A program made the translations under genes and the position numbers. The notes beneath the pieces were generated by a model. That model ran no database searches, had not been told where the DNA came from, and saw only the letters and a list, made by a program, of their open reading frames with translations. From Actinophytocola sp036402745 (GTDB taxonomy: Bacteria; Actinomycetota; Actinomycetes; Mycobacteriales; Pseudonocardiaceae), in contig NZ_DASWSJ010000201.1 in assembly GCF_036402745.1 (NCBI RefSeq), positions 31,250 through 95,249 of the forward strand: a DNA stretch of 64,000 nt. The letters are read 5' to 3'. Of this stretch, positions 7,134 through 14,767 are shown one piece after another. Position 1 is the stretch's first letter. Every line of letters begins with the position of its first letter.

Positions 7134-8504
7134 GTGATTCCCGATGTGCTCACCTTGCTGGGTGATCCGGCGAGCGTCGCGCGGCAGCCGGCGTTCCGGA
7201 TCGAGCAGGCCACCGACACCGCGACGCTCGCGGCCTACCACGCGGTGCGCCGCGAGGTGTTCGTGCACGAGCAGGGCCTGTTCGCCGACCACGACCGGGA
7301 CGCCCGCGACGACGACGCGCGCACCGTCGTCCTGGTGGCCCGCGACCGGGAGGGCACCGTCCTCGGCGGCGTGCGGCTCGGACCGGTCGACGACGGCCCG
7401 GATCTCGGGTGGTGGAACGGCGGCCGGCTGGTGGTGCGGGCGGCGAGCCGCGGCCGGATCGGCCCGGCGCTGGTGCGGGCGGCCTGCGCGTACGCGGAGA
7501 ACGCCGGCGTGCTGCGGTTCGAAGCCACCGTGCAGGCCCGCAACGAAGCCTTGTTCACCACGCTGGGCTGGGCGCCGATCCGGCCGGTGACCGTGGCCGG
7601 GACACCCCACGTGCTGATGCGCTGGCCGATCGGGCGGATCGCCGCGCTGGCGAAGGCCACCAAGAGCGACCTCGGCGGGCTGCTGGGCGGGCTGACCGGG
7701 GTGCCGGGGTTCGTCGGCGACGACGGCGTTCCGGTGCCGGGCAGCGATCTCGTGGCCGCGTGCGACGCGATCCTGCCGTCCATGGTGGAGCGTGACCCCG
7801 AGTGGGCCGGCTGGTGCTCGGTCCTGGTCAACGTCAACGACCTCGCCGCGATGGGCGCCGAACCGGTCGGGCTGCTCGACGCTCTCGGCGCGCGGGACCG
7901 TTCCTTCGCCACCCGGGTGCTGGCGGGTCTGCGGCGGGCGAGCGAGGCGTACGCCGTGCCGGTCCTCGGCGGGCACACGCAGCTCGGGGTGCCGGCGAGC
8001 CTGTCGGTCACCGCGCTCGGCCGCGCCGCGGACCCGGTGCCGGGCGGGGGCGGCAAGCCAGGGGACCGGGTCTGGCTCACCGCGGATCTCGGCGGCCGAT
8101 GGCGGCCGGGATACGCCGGGCGGCAGTGGGACTCCACGACGTCGAGGCGGACTCCCGAACTGCGTGCGATGCTCGGCGCCGTCGCGCGGGCCCGCCCGGC
8201 GGCCGCCAAGGACGTGTCCATGGCCGGCACCGCCGGGACCCTGGGCATGCTCGCCGAAGCCAGCGGGTGCGGCGCGGTGCTGGAGGTGGCGGAGGTGCCA
8301 CGCCCGGCCGGGGCGACGGTGGGCGACTGGCTCACCTGCTTTCCCGGGTTCGCGATGCTCACCACGGACCCGCTCGACGCCGGGCCCGCCGTGAGCGCCG
8401 AATGCGGGGAGCTGGTCGCGGGCAGCGGCGTGACGCTGCGCTGGCCGGATGGAGAACAGACCCGGGTGATCGACGCCGGGGTGACGGGATTGGGCCGTTC
8501 ATGA
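7134..8504 (+). CDS. MSMEG_0567/Sll0787-type fusion: GNAT acetyltransferase plus AIR-synthase-like domain
   Basis: 456 residues. Residues about 20-165 form a GNAT acyltransferase fold (RREVFVHEQGLF, then GRIGPALVRAACAYAENAG). Residues about 170-456 match PurM/AIR-synthase-type ATP-binding proteins (VNVNDLAAMGAEPVG, PVLGGHTQLG, GDRVWLTADLGG, AAAKDVSMAGTAGTLGML). In several Nit1C clusters these domains are separate genes; here they are one protein, as in Synechocystis Sll0787. It may activate a substrate by ATP and acyl transfer, but no product is known. GTG 7134 follows the previous stop by 2 bp, and the stop overlaps the nitrilase start (ATGA). Confidence 0.87.
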   Translation: MIPDVLTLLGDPASVARQPAFRIEQATDTATLAAYHAVRREVFVHEQGLFADHDRDARDDDARTVVLVARDREGTVLGGVRLGPVDDGPDLGWWNGGRLVVRAASRGRIGPALVRAACAYAENAGVLRFEATVQARNEALFTTLGWAPIRPVTVAGTPHVLMRWPIGRIAALAKATKSDLGGLLGGLTGVPGFVGDDGVPVPGSDLVAACDAILPSMVERDPEWAGWCSVLVNVNDLAAMGAEPVGLLDALGARDRSFATRVLAGLRRASEAYAVPVLGGHTQLGVPASLSVTALGRAADPVPGGGGKPGDRVWLTADLGGRWRPGYAGRQWDSTTSRRTPELRAMLGAVARARPAAAKDVSMAGTAGTLGMLAEASGCGAVLEVAEVPRPAGATVGDWLTCFPGFAMLTTDPLDAGPAVSAECGELVAGSGVTLRWPDGEQTRVIDAGVTGLGRS

Positions 8505-9361
8505 CCACATTGAGAATGGCCGCGGTGGCGGCGCCGTTCGACCGCGACCTCGAAGCGGACATCGCGCGGATCTCGCGCCTGATCGACCAGGCGCGGGCCG
8601 ACGGGGTCACGCTGCTGGCGCTGCCGGAGGCCTGCCTGGGCGGCTACCTGGCGAACCTCGACGGCGGCGCGGAAGGGCCGCCGGCCCTGGCCGTCGACGG
8701 ACCCGAGATCCGCGGGCTCGCCGCGCTGGCCGGCGACCTGGTGGTGACCGCCGGGTACTGCGAAGAGGCGGACGGCCTGCTGTACAACAGCGTGGTCTGC
8801 GTGAGCGGCGACGGCGTGCTCGGCAACCACCGCAAGGTCCACCAGCCGCTGTCCGAGGACGCCACCTACCGGGCGGGCAAGGGGTTCGCCGCGTTCGACA
8901 CGCCGGTCGGCCGGCTCGGCATGATGATCTGCTACGACAAGGCGTTCCCCGAGTCGGCGCGGTCCCTGGCGCTCGACGGCGCGGAGATCGTGGTCTGCGT
9001 GTCGGCGTGGCCCGGTAGCCGCACCCATCCGGCGGCGGACCTGGCGCAGGACCGGTGGACGCGCAGGTTCGACCTGTTCGACCGGGCCCGGGCGTTGGAG
9101 AACCAGATCGTCTGGCTCTCGGCGAACCAGTCGGGCGTCTTCGGCGACCTGCGGTTCGTGGCCAGCGCCAAGGTGGTCGACCCCGGCGGCGAGATCATCG
9201 CCGGCACCGGGGTCGCCGAGGGGATGGCCGTCGCGGAGCTCGACGTGCCGCGGGCGCTGGAGGCCGCGCGGCGGTCCATGGGACACCTGGGTGACCGGCG
9301 GCCCGACGCGTATCCAGGCCTGGGTGGCGGCGAGCCGGAACTAGCCGTGACGAGATACTGA
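8501..9361 (+). CDS. Nit1-type carbon-nitrogen hydrolase (nitrilase superfamily)
   Basis: 286 residues. The nitrilase catalytic triad is intact: E43 (LALPEACLGGY), K112 (NHRKVHQP) and C144 (MMICYDKAFPE). This is the namesake enzyme of the Nit1C cluster, a nitrilase-superfamily branch whose cluster is required for cyanide assimilation in some pseudomonads. It should hydrolyse a nitrile or amide bond via a Cys thioimidate. The start overlaps the previous stop (ATGA). A diverged paralogue follows after 3 bp. Confidence 0.9.
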   Translation: MTTLRMAAVAAPFDRDLEADIARISRLIDQARADGVTLLALPEACLGGYLANLDGGAEGPPALAVDGPEIRGLAALAGDLVVTAGYCEEADGLLYNSVVCVSGDGVLGNHRKVHQPLSEDATYRAGKGFAAFDTPVGRLGMMICYDKAFPESARSLALDGAEIVVCVSAWPGSRTHPAADLAQDRWTRRFDLFDRARALENQIVWLSANQSGVFGDLRFVASAKVVDPGGEIIAGTGVAEGMAVAELDVPRALEAARRSMGHLGDRRPDAYPGLGGGEPELAVTRY

Positions 9362-9364
9362 GAC

Positions 9365-10189
9365 ATGGGTTTGACGCGTATCGGTGCGGTGGCCGCGCAT
9401 TTCGGCCGGGACCTCGATTTCGACCTGCAGCGCATCGCCACGCTGATCGACCACGCCCGCGGTTCGGGCGTCTCGCTGCTGGTGCTGCCGGACGCGGCGC
9501 TGGGCGGCTACCTGGCCGACCTGCGGCATCCGGACACGGAGGCGCTGCCACCGGCGTTGGCCGCGGACGATCCGTATCTCAAGGAGGTCTCCTCGCTCGC
9601 CGCCGAGATGGTGGTGTGCGTGGGCTACTGCGAGGCCGACGGGGAGGAACGGTACAACGCGGCGGTCTGCCTGAGCGGGGACGGCGTGCTCGGCCGGCAC
9701 CGCAAGGTGCACCAGCCGCCGGGTGAGGTGGCCGCGTACTCGGCGGGAGAGTCGTTCGCCGCGTTCGACACCCCGGCCGGCCGGGTCGGCATGCTCATCG
9801 ACTACGACAAGACCTTTCCCGAGTCGGCGCGCAGCCTGGCCCTGGACGGGGCCGAGATCGTGGCCTGCCTGTCCGCGTGGCCGACGAGCATCACCAACCG
9901 CGCGCCGCGGATGACCCAGGACCGCCAGTCCCGGCTGTTCGACCTCTACGACCAGGCCAGGGCCGCGGAGAACCAGTTCGTGCTGGTCTCGTCGAACCAG
10001 ACCGGGGCGATGGGCGGGATGCGCTTCCTCGGCCAGGCCAAGGTGGTCGGTCCCGGTGGCGACATCCTGGCCCGCACGTGGAGCAAGGCCGGGATCGCGG
10101 TGGCCGAGCTGGACGTGGCCGCCGAGATCGCCAACGCCCGACGGGTTCTGCGGCATCTCGATGAGCGGAAACCGGAGACGTATCGTTGA
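9365..10189 (+). CDS. Nitrilase-superfamily paralogue lacking catalytic Glu and Cys
   Basis: 274 residues, clearly homologous to the preceding gene over its whole length (for example RHRKVHQPP, KTFPESARSLALDGAEIV). The triad is altered: position 43 is Asp (LPDAALGGY) instead of Glu, and the nucleophile is Asp146 (GMLIDYDKT) instead of Cys. Only K114 is kept. The reading frame is otherwise clean, so it is a maintained gene rather than decay. Nitrilase-superfamily proteins form dimers and spirals, so a non-catalytic partner of the active Nit1 is plausible. A new chemistry using Asp is less likely. It arose by tandem duplication. Confidence 0.88.
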   Translation: MGLTRIGAVAAHFGRDLDFDLQRIATLIDHARGSGVSLLVLPDAALGGYLADLRHPDTEALPPALAADDPYLKEVSSLAAEMVVCVGYCEADGEERYNAAVCLSGDGVLGRHRKVHQPPGEVAAYSAGESFAAFDTPAGRVGMLIDYDKTFPESARSLALDGAEIVACLSAWPTSITNRAPRMTQDRQSRLFDLYDQARAAENQFVLVSSNQTGAMGGMRFLGQAKVVGPGGDILARTWSKAGIAVAELDVAAEIANARRVLRHLDERKPETYR

Positions 10190-11313
10190 GAATCGCCTTG
10201 CTGAGCTATTCCACCAGGCCGCGGGGCGGGGTCGTGCACACCCTGGCGCTCGCCGAGGCGCTGGCCGAGGCCGGTCAGGACGTGACGGTGTGGACCCTGG
10301 GCCGCGGCGGGGACAGCGGCTTCTTCCGCGCGGTGGACCCGCGGGTCCGGCAGCGGATCGTGCGGTTCCCCGACGTCGACGGCGAGGGCGTCGGCCCGCG
10401 GATCCTGCGGTCCATCGAGACGCTGCGCGCGGCCTTCGACCCGGCCGGGTTCGACGTCGTGCACGCGCAGGACTGCATCAGCGCCAACGCCGTGTCCCGC
10501 TGTGTGCGGACCGTGCACCACCTCGACCACTTCACCACGCCCGAGCTGGTGGCCTGCCACGAGCGGGCGATCACGCGACCGTTCGCACACGTCTGCGTCT
10601 CCGCCGCCGTGGCCGGGGAGCTCGCCGAAGGGTGGGGCCTCACCGCGACGGTGATCCCCAACGGGGTCGACGCCGCGCGGTTCGCCGCCGCGGCCGGTCC
10701 CGCCGCCGCCCCGGACCGCCGGCGCTGGCGCGACCGGCTCGGCCGCTACGTGCTCGCCGTCGGCGGGATCGAACCGCGCAAGGGCACCGTGGACCTGCTC
10801 GAGGCCTACGCCCTGATGCACGGGACCTCCCGGCGGCTCGTGATCGCGGGCGGGGAGACCCTGTTCGACTACCGGGACTACCGCACCCGCTTCGACAAGC
10901 GCGCCGCCGAGCTGGGCGTCCACCCGATCGTGCTGGGCCCGGTGGACCACGACGAGCTGCCGTCCCTGGTGGCGGCGGCCGACGTGTTCGCCTTTCCGTC
11001 CACAAAGGAGGGTTTCGGGCTCGCCGCCATGGAGGCGCTCGCCGCCGGGGTGCCGCTCGTCACCCGCGACCTTCCCGTGCTGCGCGAGGTGTTCGACGGC
11101 GTGGCCCGGTTCGCGGCCGACCCGGCCGGGTTCGCCGGCCAGCTGCGCGCCGCGGCCGAGGACCCGGAGTCGCTGCGGGAGGCCGGCCAGAACCTGGCCG
11201 CGGGCTACAGCTGGCAGACCGCGGCCGCCGCCCACCTGGAGCTCTACCGCTCGCTGGTCCCAGGCCGACCGGCGGTGGCGGGGCCGGTGGCCCCACCACC
11301 GCCTGGTAGCTAG
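10186..11313 (+). CDS. MSMEG_0565-family glycosyltransferase
   Basis: 375 residues from a TTG start that overlaps the previous stop by 4 bp. It has a GT-B fold of glycosyltransferase family 4: N-terminal LLSYSTRPRGGVVHTLALAEAL, the central VIPNGVDAARF, VLAVGGIEPRKG, and the donor-site STKEGFGLAAMEALAAGVPLV with the ExxxxxxxE pattern. This family is the usual last gene of actinobacterial Nit1C clusters. It presumably glycosylates the cluster product or an intermediate. Its stop CTAG is shared with the convergent nuclease gene, a 4-bp tail-to-tail overlap. Confidence 0.87.
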   Translation: MRIALLSYSTRPRGGVVHTLALAEALAEAGQDVTVWTLGRGGDSGFFRAVDPRVRQRIVRFPDVDGEGVGPRILRSIETLRAAFDPAGFDVVHAQDCISANAVSRCVRTVHHLDHFTTPELVACHERAITRPFAHVCVSAAVAGELAEGWGLTATVIPNGVDAARFAAAAGPAAAPDRRRWRDRLGRYVLAVGGIEPRKGTVDLLEAYALMHGTSRRLVIAGGETLFDYRDYRTRFDKRAAELGVHPIVLGPVDHDELPSLVAAADVFAFPSTKEGFGLAAMEALAAGVPLVTRDLPVLREVFDGVARFAADPAGFAGQLRAAAEDPESLREAGQNLAAGYSWQTAAAAHLELYRSLVPGRPAVAGPVAPPPPGS

Positions 11314-13094
11314 GGCTTGAGCCGGACGACCTGCGGGTCGTGGTCGCTGGCCCGGTCGGCGAACTCGGCGTTCACGTGCACCACGTCATAGCCGGTGCCC
11401 ACGAACGACGAGCTGGTGACGATGTGGTCGAGAACCTGGGAGTTGCCCTCGTAGACGTAGCTGTAGCGCTCGCCCGCCGGCAAGGTCGTGATCAGGTCCA
11501 CCATGCCGGTGCCGGACACCAGGTTCGACATCGTCGTCGAGAACTCGTAGTCGTTGATGTCCCCGAGCACCACCACGCGCGCGTCCGCCTGCACCGCGAA
11601 GATCTGCTTCACGAACGTGTTCACGACGCCGGCCTGCGCGCCCCGCTTGGTCTCCGAGCCGCGGGTCGGCGGCTGGGTGCGGGCGTGCAGCGGCTGGTCG
11701 CCACCCTTGGAGCTGAAGTGGTTGGCGATCACGATGACCGTTCTGCCCTGGAACACGAACTCGCCGGCGAGCGGCTTGCGGGTGGCCGACCAGTTCGTGT
11801 TCGCCGGGCTGACCCGCCCCGGCGAGTACGACAGCTGCGCCTTGCCGCCGTTGTTCACCACCGACACCGCGGCCGTCGAGGTGCCGCCGGCCCGGTCGGT
11901 GAAGGTGACCCTGGCCGGGTTGACGAGGAACCCGACCCGGATGTTGCCGCCGGGCTCGCCGCCGTCCTGGTCGTCGACCGGGTTGATCTGCCGGTAGGTG
12001 TAGGTCGGCCCGCCCTTGGCGGTGATGGCGTTGACGAGCTTGCCGTAGGTCTGGTCGGCGGCGACGACCGAGTCGTTGACCGGGCCGTTGTTGTCCTGGA
12101 TCTCCTCCACGGCAACGATGTCGGGCGAGCGGAGGTTGGTCACGATGCCCGCGGCCAGCCGGTCGAACTTCGTCTGCGGGTCGCCGGGGTCGAGGTTCTC
12201 CACGTTGTAGGTCGCGACGGCGAGCTCGGCCGCCGCCTGCGCGGTGGTCTGCTCGGCGGGCAGGCCGTTGTTCTGCACCGGGCCGAGCTGGGTGGCGGCG
12301 ATGAGGTAGCCGCCGAAGTTGTCGTAGTCCAGCGGTCCGACCGTGCCGCCGGTGACCACGTCACCCACGTTCGCCTGTGGGAACGTGCCCCCGGCCAGCG
12401 ACTCGACCTTGAGCCGGCCGGAGTTCTGCGCCGCGTACGAGCCGTAGACCGTGCCGCCGCGCGGCGTGGGGTTCTGCGCGGGCTTGGCGGTGACGAACAG
12501 CTCGCCGTAGGGGGTCGTCGCGCCCACCACCCGCGCGTTGTTCACCTGAACCCGCATGCCTTCCAGCGACTCGAACAGGTCCAGCGCGTACGTCGAGGGA
12601 GCCAGGGTCTGGCTCTCCAGGTTCCCGGACGCGGTGTAGGCACTGGGGATCGACGCGTCGGTGAGCACCACCGGGGCGGGGAGCGGGTTGCCGGTGGAGA
12701 CGGTCGTCCAGGTCGGCTGGGTGAGCTCGGTCAGCGACTGGCCGCCTGCCGACGTGCCGCCCGGGTAGAACTCGGAGACCCGGCCGGTGACCTGGAGCTT
12801 GTTGCCCACCACCGTGTTCGGCGTGGCGGCGGTGTAGACGTAGACGCCTTCGCTGGTGCGGGCGTCGGTGTCCGGGCTGGTCTCCTGGAGCCAGAACCCG
12901 CCCGCGGTGCCGGTGCGGATCCCGGTGACCACACCGGTCACGGTGACGTCGGTGTAGGTCGACTTGCGTTGTGTGCCTTGCAATGTGTGGATGCTGACCA
13001 CGGTCGCGGCGGATGCAGGCGCCACGACGGATGCGGTCACGCACAGGCACAGGAGCAGGGTGCCCGCGGCTAACCGGTATCTGGAGATACCCAT
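11310..13094 (-). CDS. Secreted ExeM/NucH-like endonuclease/exonuclease/phosphatase-family enzyme
   Basis: 594 residues. A signal peptide (MGISRYRLAAG to PASAA) is followed by an OB-like N-terminal module (about 35-170) and a C-terminal endonuclease/exonuclease/phosphatase domain (about 290-594). Its expected residues are visible: YNVENLD, VAVEEIQDN, ANHFSSKGGD, VVLGDINDYEFS and the terminal ASDHDPQVV. This is the layout of extracellular ExeM/NucH DNases. ATG 13094 is chosen because GGGAAGGGAA precedes it and a signal peptide starts there. Likely role: extracellular DNA or phosphodiester breakdown for nutrient recovery. Confidence 0.88.
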   Translation of the reverse strand: MGISRYRLAAGTLLLCLCVTASVVAPASAATVVSIHTLQGTQRKSTYTDVTVTGVVTGIRTGTAGGFWLQETSPDTDARTSEGVYVYTAATPNTVVGNKLQVTGRVSEFYPGGTSAGGQSLTELTQPTWTTVSTGNPLPAPVVLTDASIPSAYTASGNLESQTLAPSTYALDLFESLEGMRVQVNNARVVGATTPYGELFVTAKPAQNPTPRGGTVYGSYAAQNSGRLKVESLAGGTFPQANVGDVVTGGTVGPLDYDNFGGYLIAATQLGPVQNNGLPAEQTTAQAAAELAVATYNVENLDPGDPQTKFDRLAAGIVTNLRSPDIVAVEEIQDNNGPVNDSVVAADQTYGKLVNAITAKGGPTYTYRQINPVDDQDGGEPGGNIRVGFLVNPARVTFTDRAGGTSTAAVSVVNNGGKAQLSYSPGRVSPANTNWSATRKPLAGEFVFQGRTVIVIANHFSSKGGDQPLHARTQPPTRGSETKRGAQAGVVNTFVKQIFAVQADARVVVLGDINDYEFSTTMSNLVSGTGMVDLITTLPAGERYSYVYEGNSQVLDHIVTSSSFVGTGYDVVHVNAEFADRASDHDPQVVRLKP

Positions 13095-13620
13095 TGTTTC
13101 CCTTCCCTCGCGAACGCTCCACGCTGGGACGCGGGGAGCTACCAAGGGATAACGGGTCGCGACGGTCCCGCCGCGACGTCGCGGCGGCTGCTTGGTCACC
13201 CTCGTCGGGAAACCCGCCGGCACGTGCGGAAACGCCGGTGCCAGCCGGGAAATCCCTCACGCGGGGTAGGCCGGGCAGCGGCAGCACCTGCCCCGTCCGG
13301 CCCACCCGAGGTTGCGCCGGTCTCCGCCTTCAGGTGTCGCGGCCGGTGGGTCGGCGTCGCTCCAGCAGCCGGGTCCGGATCGCGCCGCTGGGGCAGTTGA
13401 ACTCGCACTCCATCGCCTGCTCCGCGGCCTCGCCGGGAGACCTCGCGGTGGAGCACCACCACGCTCCCCGACCTGCTGGGCCACGACAGCCTCGACTGGC
13501 CCCAGCCGGCTGAGGTGCTAGCCCGGCAGTCAGCCTTCGTACGGACAGGACGTCGCACCGGCACTGCCTGGTCGCACCCGGGCCGGGCACGGGAGGGTTT
13601 CCCGTACCCGGCCCGAAGCC
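13095..13620. other. 526-bp gap between two minus-strand secreted enzymes
   Basis: No convincing gene. Short open frames on both strands show no conserved domain and no good ribosome binding site. The promoter of the nuclease should lie near 13100-13250. A minus-strand reading around 13380-13450 contains CEFNCPSGAI, reminiscent of a small iron-sulfur protein tail, but the surrounding sequence does not support a gene. A decayed gene is possible. Confidence 0.4.
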
Positions 13621-14574
13621 CTACGGCTGCGAGATCCAGTAGTTGATGAACGACATGACCTCCGGCCGGAACCGGGTGCCGCTGTTCGCCGGGTTCGCGC
13701 CGGCCACCCCGTTGGTGTGGATGCCGGTCACGCACCAGCCGCCGCACAGCCCGGGACTCACGGAGTCGTAGTGGTAGACCGGTGACCCGCTCTGCCCGCC
13801 CGCGGAGTCGACCCAGTACCAGAGCTTGTTGGCGGTCTGCGAGTAGGTGTAGTCGCCGTCCCACCACATCGTCCCGTACGGCTTGTCGCCCGGGTAGCCC
13901 TCGACGTAGAAGTACTGGTTCGCCAGGTTCTCACCGGTGTTGTACCACCAGCCGAACCAGCCGGTGGAGTAGCCGACGTCGCAGGTCAGCTTGACCAGCC
14001 CGAAGTCGTAGTCCGACGGGTAGCCGTTGATCCAGTTCCCGGTCGTCCAGACGTCGTTGATGCCACCGCTGCAGGTGCCGAACGGCTTGCTGTTGCCCGT
14101 CCGCCCCGGCGTGACGGTGTAGGAGGTGACCCAGCTGCCGTTCCAGTGCACGCAGTGCCCGGCGGTGACCAGGACGTCGCGGCTGAGCATGAAGCCGGTG
14201 CAGCCGCCCTGGTTGGTCTCCAGGTGGGCGATGGCCCCCCACGGGAAGCTGGCCGGCGCGTACTCCTGCACCCGCCCGTCGGGCCCGATGACCGAGTTCG
14301 GCGCGCCCGCGCCCGGCTTCGCCTTCGCGGCGTCGGTCTTGCCGGCGTTGCCGGTGTGACCAGCCGCGGACTTCAGCGCGTTCGCGGCGGCCGCGGGTAA
14401 CGTGACGGTCTTGCCGGCGCCGTTGACCATGGTGAGGCCGGCGGGCTGGGGCGTCGCCGCCGGCGACGCGGCGGCGGGACCCGTGGCCAGCGACGTGAGG
14501 ACCGCGGCCGCGGCACCGGCCGCCGCGAGCGTCAACGCCACGGTCCTGCGGCGTCTTCCGTTGTGGTTTCTCAA
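13621..14574 (-). CDS. Secreted V8-like trypsin-fold serine peptidase
   Basis: 317 residues from a TTG start with GAGGGAGA upstream. An Arg-rich n-region and Ala/Leu core form a signal peptide (to about AAASP), followed by a pro-region. The peptidase domain has the triad H140 (LVTAGHCVH), D190 (SDYDFGLVKL) and S262 (GGQSGSPVY). The GQSGSP form and the Trp-rich NTGENLANQYFYVEGYPGDKP region are typical of V8/glutamyl-endopeptidase-like peptidases. It is probably an extracellular protease. A role as the leader peptidase of the adjacent lanthipeptide locus is conceivable only from position; the genes are divergent. Confidence 0.88.
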   Translation of the reverse strand: MRNHNGRRRRTVALTLAAAGAAAAVLTSLATGPAAASPAATPQPAGLTMVNGAGKTVTLPAAAANALKSAAGHTGNAGKTDAAKAKPGAGAPNSVIGPDGRVQEYAPASFPWGAIAHLETNQGGCTGFMLSRDVLVTAGHCVHWNGSWVTSYTVTPGRTGNSKPFGTCSGGINDVWTTGNWINGYPSDYDFGLVKLTCDVGYSTGWFGWWYNTGENLANQYFYVEGYPGDKPYGTMWWDGDYTYSQTANKLWYWVDSAGGQSGSPVYHYDSVSPGLCGGWCVTGIHTNGVAGANPANSGTRFRPEVMSFINYWISQP

Positions 14575-14661
14575 CTGTGTCTCCCTCGGTGTGCTCTGCG
14601 GACAAAGCCATCAGACAAGGGAGCGACCACACCTCCGAAATACACGATCCGGGCAATGTGG

Positions 14662-14682
14662 CCCCGATGGGTCCCATCGGGG
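14662..14682. promoter_or_regulatory. Perfect 10-bp palindrome upstream of the lanthipeptide operon
   Basis: CCCCGATGGG-T-CCCATCGGGG is a perfect inverted repeat with a single central base. It lies 86 bp before the LanL start and 88 bp upstream of the divergent protease start, in the shared intergenic region. An operator is more likely than a terminator because no gene reads into it. Confidence 0.5.
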
Positions 14683-14767
14683 TGCCCCTATGGGCGGGAA
14701 TCGGAATCCCGGGTATCAGGGCGCGTTCTCGGGACTCTGCTTACCGAGTGGTAGGGGGCAGACAACG

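Noticed and set aside
13330..13590. Minus-strand short frame containing CEFNCPSGAI
   Set aside because: Cysteine pattern hints at an iron-sulfur protein tail, but no start, no full domain and a competing frame of equal quality.
14563..14754. Short plus-strand frame upstream of LanL as the lanthipeptide precursor
   Set aside because: Basic, lacks a leader motif and a Cys/Ser/Thr-rich C-terminus; the downstream peptide fits far better.
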